Shown piece by piece: positions 60,272-64,000 of a DNA stretch of 64,000 bases (position 1 is its first letter; each line of letters begins with the position of its first letter). The notes beneath the pieces are model-generated. The model was given only the letters and a program-made list of their open reading frames with translations, made no database searches and had not been told where the DNA came from. This DNA comes from Candidatus Kuenenia stuttgartensis (GTDB lineage: Bacteria; Planctomycetota; Planctomycetia; Isosphaerales; Isosphaeraceae), in assembly GCA_945865635.1 (NCBI GenBank), contig CAMBEP010000006.1, positions 1 through 64,000 on the forward strand, read 5' to 3'. The position numbers were made by a program, and so were the translations under genes.

Positions 60272-62197
60272 ATGATTAACCGCTTTTCTCGCCTATTTGC
60301 CTTAAGTGTTTGCCTGCTCATGCCATCGGTCGTGATGGCCGACGATGCCCCTGCCAAAGTGGCTGAGGTGGATTTCACCCATGATATGGTGCCCATTCTT
60401 CGTGCCCGCTGCGGCAAGTGCCATACAAATGGAGTGGCCAAAGGCGATTTTGCGATGGACACCAAGGCTTCGTTCTTGAAAAGCGACGCCATTTCGGCTG
60501 GCAAAGCCGCTGAAAGCGAACTGATCGAGCGGATCAAGTCAAACGAAAAAGAGTTCAAAATGCCCCCGGAAGGGCCGCGACTCTCAGCCAAAGAGGTTGC
60601 CACCCTGACAAGCTGGATCAACCAGGGCGTGCCCTGGGAGCCGAGCTTCAGCTTTCGCCAATCGACCTATGAGCCGCCCCTGAAGCCCCGCAAGGTGACT
60701 TTACCAGTGGCTCAGGCTGGTTTTGAGCATCCGATTGACAGAATCGTCAAATCGTATTGGGATCAAAACAAGCTGAGCCCGCCGCCGGTGGTCGATGATC
60801 TCGCATTTGTTCGCAGGGTTTACATGGATTTGGTCGGGCTTTTGCCACCATCGGTTGAAGTGGAACGGTTTCAATCGGATTCCGACCCCAACAAGCGGGC
60901 CCTTCTGGTGCGACGCCTGCTCGACGACCGCCCGGCTTATGCCGACCACTGGCTTTCGTTCTGGAACGACCTTCTGAGAAACGACTATAAAGGCACCGGC
61001 TTTATTGACGGCGGCCGCCGCCCGATCAGCAGGTGGCTTTATCAATCTCTTTTGGATAACAAGCCTTACGACACGTTTGTGCACGAGCTGATCAGCCCGA
61101 CCAAAGAGAGCGATGGCTTTGTTTATGGCATTCAGTGGCGTGGCCGGGTCAATGCCAGCCAGGTGCGGGAATTGCAATTCGCCCAGAATGTGGGCCAGGT
61201 CTTTTTCGGCGCCAACTTGAAATGTGCCAGTTGCCACGACAGTTTTGTGGATCAATGGAAGCTCGACGACGCTTATGGGCTGGCCGCGATTGTTGCCGAC
61301 AAACCACTGGAAATCAATCGCTGCGATAACCCGACAGGCCGCATGGCCCAAGCCCGATTTCTCTTCCCAGAACTGGGCTCGATCGACCCTAAAGCCAGCA
61401 AAGAAGAGCGGTTGCGGCAGACGGCCGACTTGGTGGTGCATCCGGACAACGGCCGATTCCGACGCACAATCGTGAACCGAATCTGGCTGAAAATGTTTGG
61501 CCATGGATTGGTCCACCCGGTGGACGCCATGGGCACACCACCCTGGAGTGCCGATCTGCTCGACTATCTGGCCAACTATTTAGTGGACCAGCGGCATGAT
61601 CTGAAAGCCCTGACGGCCCACATTGCCACCAGTCGGGCCTATCAGTCTGCGTGCAGCCCGCATTCGGAAAATGTGGCGGTTGAGGATTACAAGTTCATTG
61701 GCCCTGAGCTAAAACGCCTTACAGCAGAGCAGTTTATAGACGCCCTCTGGACAATCACCGGCACTTCGCCCGAAAAGCCTGTGGCGCCGGTCACTCAGGT
61801 TTCAGTCGCGCAGGATTCGCCGACAAAAGGCCCCAAAGTGCGGGCCTCACTCATGGACTGCGATGCCCTTCAGCGGAGCCTGGGCCGGCCCAATCGCGAG
61901 CAGGTCGTGACCCAGCGAGGCGAATTGCTCACCACCCTGCAGGCCCTGGATCTGGCCAACGGTCAGCGTGTCTCGGATCTCCTGAAAACCGGGGCCGCAA
62001 AAATCCTGGCCGACCATAAGGGTCAGCCGATAGAGAAAATCATAGACAAACTTTTTGAGGGTGCCCTTTCCAGGTTGCCCAAGCCGGCAGAGCGTGGCAC
62101 CGCCCGCGAGATCCTGACCGACAAGCCAACCCCCGACACCGTGGCCGACCTGATCTGGGTAGTGGTCATGCTGCCTGAATTCCAACTGGTTCGATGA
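60272..62197 (+). CDS. PSCyt1/DUF1549/DUF1553 cytochrome-type protein, small copy
   Basis: A 641-residue paralogue of the protein at 56706-59999. A signal peptide (residues 5-23, FSRLFALSVCLLMPSVVMA) precedes the PSCyt1 heme motif C47-G-K-C-H51. DUF1549 has C318-A-S-C-H322 in the middle, and DUF1553 ends the protein with GHGLVHPVDAMGTPPWSADLLDYLANYLVD and LATALDLANGQ-type motifs. It lacks the large beta-rich insert of the divergent copy. The ATG at 60272 follows GAGGAG; an earlier ATG at 60264 stops at once. Located across a 272-bp divergent gap; DUF1501 follows. Confidence 0.93.
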   Translation: MINRFSRLFALSVCLLMPSVVMADDAPAKVAEVDFTHDMVPILRARCGKCHTNGVAKGDFAMDTKASFLKSDAISAGKAAESELIERIKSNEKEFKMPPEGPRLSAKEVATLTSWINQGVPWEPSFSFRQSTYEPPLKPRKVTLPVAQAGFEHPIDRIVKSYWDQNKLSPPPVVDDLAFVRRVYMDLVGLLPPSVEVERFQSDSDPNKRALLVRRLLDDRPAYADHWLSFWNDLLRNDYKGTGFIDGGRRPISRWLYQSLLDNKPYDTFVHELISPTKESDGFVYGIQWRGRVNASQVRELQFAQNVGQVFFGANLKCASCHDSFVDQWKLDDAYGLAAIVADKPLEINRCDNPTGRMAQARFLFPELGSIDPKASKEERLRQTADLVVHPDNGRFRRTIVNRIWLKMFGHGLVHPVDAMGTPPWSADLLDYLANYLVDQRHDLKALTAHIATSRAYQSACSPHSENVAVEDYKFIGPELKRLTAEQFIDALWTITGTSPEKPVAPVTQVSVAQDSPTKGPKVRASLMDCDALQRSLGRPNREQVVTQRGELLTTLQALDLANGQRVSDLLKTGAAKILADHKGQPIEKIIDKLFEGALSRLPKPAERGTAREILTDKPTPDTVADLIWVVVMLPEFQLVR

Positions 62198-62224
62198 ATT
62201 CCTGATATAATGATATGAAACAAG

Positions 62225-62249
62225 CATTTCTGACGAACAAGCAGAAATG
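62225..62249 (+). promoter_or_regulatory. Intercistronic hairpin
   Basis: CATTTCTG (62225-62232) pairs perfectly with CAGAAATG (62242-62249) around a nine-base loop in the 92-bp gap between the small PSD1 gene and DUF1501. No T-run follows; it might adjust relative output of the two genes. Confidence 0.35.
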
Positions 62250-62289
62250 GCCTCCAAAATCGATGATATTTGAGAGAGGAGATGGATCC

Positions 62290-63753
62290 ATGAGCTTATT
62301 TGAACAAGAGATTGAGCGACTTCTGTCGCGCCGAGGATTGCTTAAAACGGCTTCGGCGGCTTCGTTGGCAGCCATGCTGGGTACGGGTTCGCCAAGTCTG
62401 ATGGCTGCGCCTGACAAAATCAAGCCGCTCAAGCCGACGGCTGATTCGGTCATTCTGCTGTGGATGGGCGGTGGCATGGCTTCGCCTGACACGTTTGACC
62501 CGAAGCGTTATGAGCCGTTTTCCATTGGCTTGCCGGCCAACAAGATTTTATCGACCTTCCCGGCAATAAATACGGCGGTTGACAACATCAAAATTACAAA
62601 GGGTTTGGAGAATGTGGCCTCGGTCATGGACAAAGCCAGCCTGATCCGTTCCCACGTCGTGGCCGATCTCGGCAATATTCTGCACTCGCGGCACCAGTAT
62701 CACTGGCACACTGGCTACATTCCGCCACAAACCGTTGCTGCTCCCCATATTGGGAGCTGGATTTCGCGCCTTCTGGGGCCGATCAATCCCGCCATTCCAG
62801 CCTTCATCAACATCGGCCAGCGGCTTGAGGGCAATGGCGAGCAGGAAGAGCTCAAAGCCTTTACCACAGCAGGCTTTCTGGGCAGTGAATATGGCCCTTT
62901 CAACCTGCCGTTCCCGGCAGATGCCGTCTCGGCCGTGCAGCCGCCCAAGGGGATGTCCTCACAGCGTTATGAGTCGCGTCAGCGTGCCTTAAAGGCGATG
63001 ATTAAAGAGAGCCCCCTGGGCGACGTGGCCAGCGACTACCACCAGCAGTCGATGCTGCGATCGATCGACAATGCCCACCGGCTTCTCAGCTCCAAGGACC
63101 GCGACGCCTTTGACCTGACCAAAGAGCCAAAGGCCTCGTATGATGCCTATAATACGGGCCACTTTGGCCAGGGCTGCCTGCTGGCCCGCCGGCTGGTGGA
63201 ATCCGGGGCCCGATTTATTGAAGTGACCACGGAATACATTCCGTTTTATCACTGGGACACGCATGAAAACGGCCATGAAACCTATGCCCGGATGAAGAAC
63301 GAAATTGACCGGCCGATTGCCCAGCTTGTCAAGGACCTGGATGCCAAGGGCCTTTTGGACAGGACTTTGATCGTTTTGGCCAGCGAATTCAGCCGCGACA
63401 TGATGATTGAAGGCGTGCCGGGCAGCACGGCCAAGGATCAGTCGCGGGTCGGGACGGAGAAGATGGAAAAAATGGCCCAATATGGCCTGCACCGCCACTT
63501 CACGGGCTCAGGCTCGGTTTTGATGTTCGGCGGCGGCATGAAGCGTGGCTACCTGCACGGCGAGACGGCGCCTGAACGCCCGCTGGTCACGATCAAAGAC
63601 CCCGTTTCAATCTCGGACCTGCACGCGACCATCTTTACGGCGATGGGCATTTCGCCAGCCACGATGTTCGAAACCGAAAAACGGCCGTTTTATGTGACGG
63701 TCGATGGTAAGGGCAAGGCAGTGAAGGATTTGTTCGCCAAGTCGCCTGCATGA
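62290..63753 (+). CDS. DUF1501 protein, second copy (Tat-exported)
   Basis: A 487-residue DUF1501 protein. A Tat-type signal follows MSLFEQEIERLL (SRRGLLKTASAASLAAMLG). The domain begins SVILLWMGGGMASPDTFDPKRY, continues with RFIEVTTEYIPFYHWDTHENGH, LASEFSRDMM, and ends ISDLHATIFTAMGI. The ATG at 62290 follows AGGAG with good spacing; an earlier ATG at 62215 lies upstream of the hairpin and has no support. It pairs with the PSD1 gene before it as in the divergent copy. Two amino-acid swaps in the first motif (WMGGGMASPD versus FMDGGMSQVD in the other copy) touch a likely metal ligand: the first Asp is Gly here. Confidence 0.92.
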   Translation: MSLFEQEIERLLSRRGLLKTASAASLAAMLGTGSPSLMAAPDKIKPLKPTADSVILLWMGGGMASPDTFDPKRYEPFSIGLPANKILSTFPAINTAVDNIKITKGLENVASVMDKASLIRSHVVADLGNILHSRHQYHWHTGYIPPQTVAAPHIGSWISRLLGPINPAIPAFINIGQRLEGNGEQEELKAFTTAGFLGSEYGPFNLPFPADAVSAVQPPKGMSSQRYESRQRALKAMIKESPLGDVASDYHQQSMLRSIDNAHRLLSSKDRDAFDLTKEPKASYDAYNTGHFGQGCLLARRLVESGARFIEVTTEYIPFYHWDTHENGHETYARMKNEIDRPIAQLVKDLDAKGLLDRTLIVLASEFSRDMMIEGVPGSTAKDQSRVGTEKMEKMAQYGLHRHFTGSGSVLMFGGGMKRGYLHGETAPERPLVTIKDPVSISDLHATIFTAMGISPATMFETEKRPFYVTVDGKGKAVKDLFAKSPA

Positions 63754-63772
63754 GACTCGATTGCAGATCCGT

Positions 63773-63805
63773 TGCCTAAGAAGCATTCCAAATGCTTCTT
63801 AGGCA
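63773..63805 (+). terminator. Perfect 15-bp hairpin after the DUF1501 gene
   Basis: TGCCTAAGAAGCATT (63773-63787) pairs perfectly with AATGCTTCTTAGGCA (63791-63805) around CCA. It lies 20 bases after the stop. T residues are few downstream (TATGTTTG), but such a stable stem is a probable terminator. Confidence 0.65.
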
Positions 63806-63933
63806 TATGTTTGTAATCGTGACTTCATGCAACAGGCTTGCTGAACTTCATAGCCCGAAACCACTGATAAGCCATCAAGCTTGATGGTTCAATTCATAGA
63901 GACTCAAAAGTTTGGAATTGGAATCATTGTTCT

Positions 63934-64000
63934 ATGGCTGAACTACAGATTGTCTATGTACTTACAAACCCTGCCATGCCAAGCCTGGTGAAGATCGGTC
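63934..64000 (+). CDS. 5' end of a probable T5orf172/GIY-YIG family gene (cut by window edge)
   Basis: The ATG at 63934 opens a frame to the window end that reads MAELQIVYVLTNPAMPSLVK and continues IG. This matches the start of T5orf172-type GIY-YIG nuclease-fold domains, which begin with YVLTNPxMPGLVKIGKT. Only 22 residues are visible, so the assignment is from the first beta-hairpin alone. The ribosome binding site is weak. No further features between the hairpin and this start. Confidence 0.65.
   Translation, partial: MAELQIVYVLTNPAMPSLVKIG

Noticed and set aside
60701-61516. 271-codon open frame antisense to the small PSD1 gene
   Set aside because: The plus-strand gene has heme motifs and family domains; the antisense frame has none.
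1-64000. CRISPR array, rRNA, IS element with terminal inverted repeats
   Set aside because: I saw no regularly spaced repeats, no rRNA-like sequence and no transposase gene in the window.

Overview
The window looks like a piece of a planctomycete chromosome. The evidence is the gene content: two pairs of PSCyt1/DUF1549/DUF1553 cytochrome-type proteins with DUF1501 proteins, a DUF1571 lipoprotein-like protein, a planctomycete-style tyrosine integrase with a non-canonical active site, a bacterial GH3-family enzyme, and many Tat-exported or secreted proteins of unknown function. The exact order cannot be fixed from the sequence alone.

Layout, left to right. Positions 1-2600 hold the 3' end of an unknown membrane protein, a gene-poor stretch, and an integrase next to a tRNA-Ser(GGA) gene. 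Four copies of CTGTTAACC(G) lie between integrase and tRNA, as in the end of an integrative element. Positions 2607-14363 are mostly housekeeping and planctomycete accessory genes: a Spy-like secreted protein, membrane proteins, a stand-alone E2 acyltransferase domain, a ComB-like phosphatase, glycyl-tRNA synthetase, a sugar isomerase/epimerase, a Tat-exported protein, an M2-type metallopeptidase and a beta-propeller protein.

Positions 14485-20358 hold a compact six-gene cluster with its own promoter: FabZ-like dehydratase, an acyl carrier protein with an insertion, a second FabZ-like dehydratase, a ketosynthase-like protein that has lost its Cys and one His, an intact ketosynthase, and a membrane-anchored alpha/beta hydrolase. 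It resembles the KS-alpha/KS-beta logic of type II polyketide synthases and is the best candidate here for an undescribed system. It has no ketoreductase or acyltransferase of its own and would have to borrow these from primary fatty-acid synthesis.

A [4Fe-4S]-type PurF follows, with a strong promoter and a long structured leader. After a secreted low-complexity protein comes a complete 14-gene nuoABCDEFGHIJKLMN operon (23553-39170) for respiratory complex I, bracketed by two hairpins. proB (glutamate 5-kinase) follows.

From 40573 to 50380 everything is on the minus strand: a four-gene operon (receiver protein with Glu at the phosphorylation site, NicO-type transporter, enolase-superfamily epimerase, alpha/beta hydrolase), then DUF1571, GH3, M20 peptidase and LmbE deacetylase genes. 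Positions 50558-53281 (plus strand) carry serine acetyltransferase, an O-methyltransferase and a DEDDh exonuclease. After a REP-like inverted repeat comes a GT87-like membrane glycosyltransferase. The right end has two divergent cytochrome/PSD1 plus DUF1501 gene pairs, a perfect 15-bp hairpin, and the first codons of a probable T5orf172 (GIY-YIG) gene cut by the window edge.
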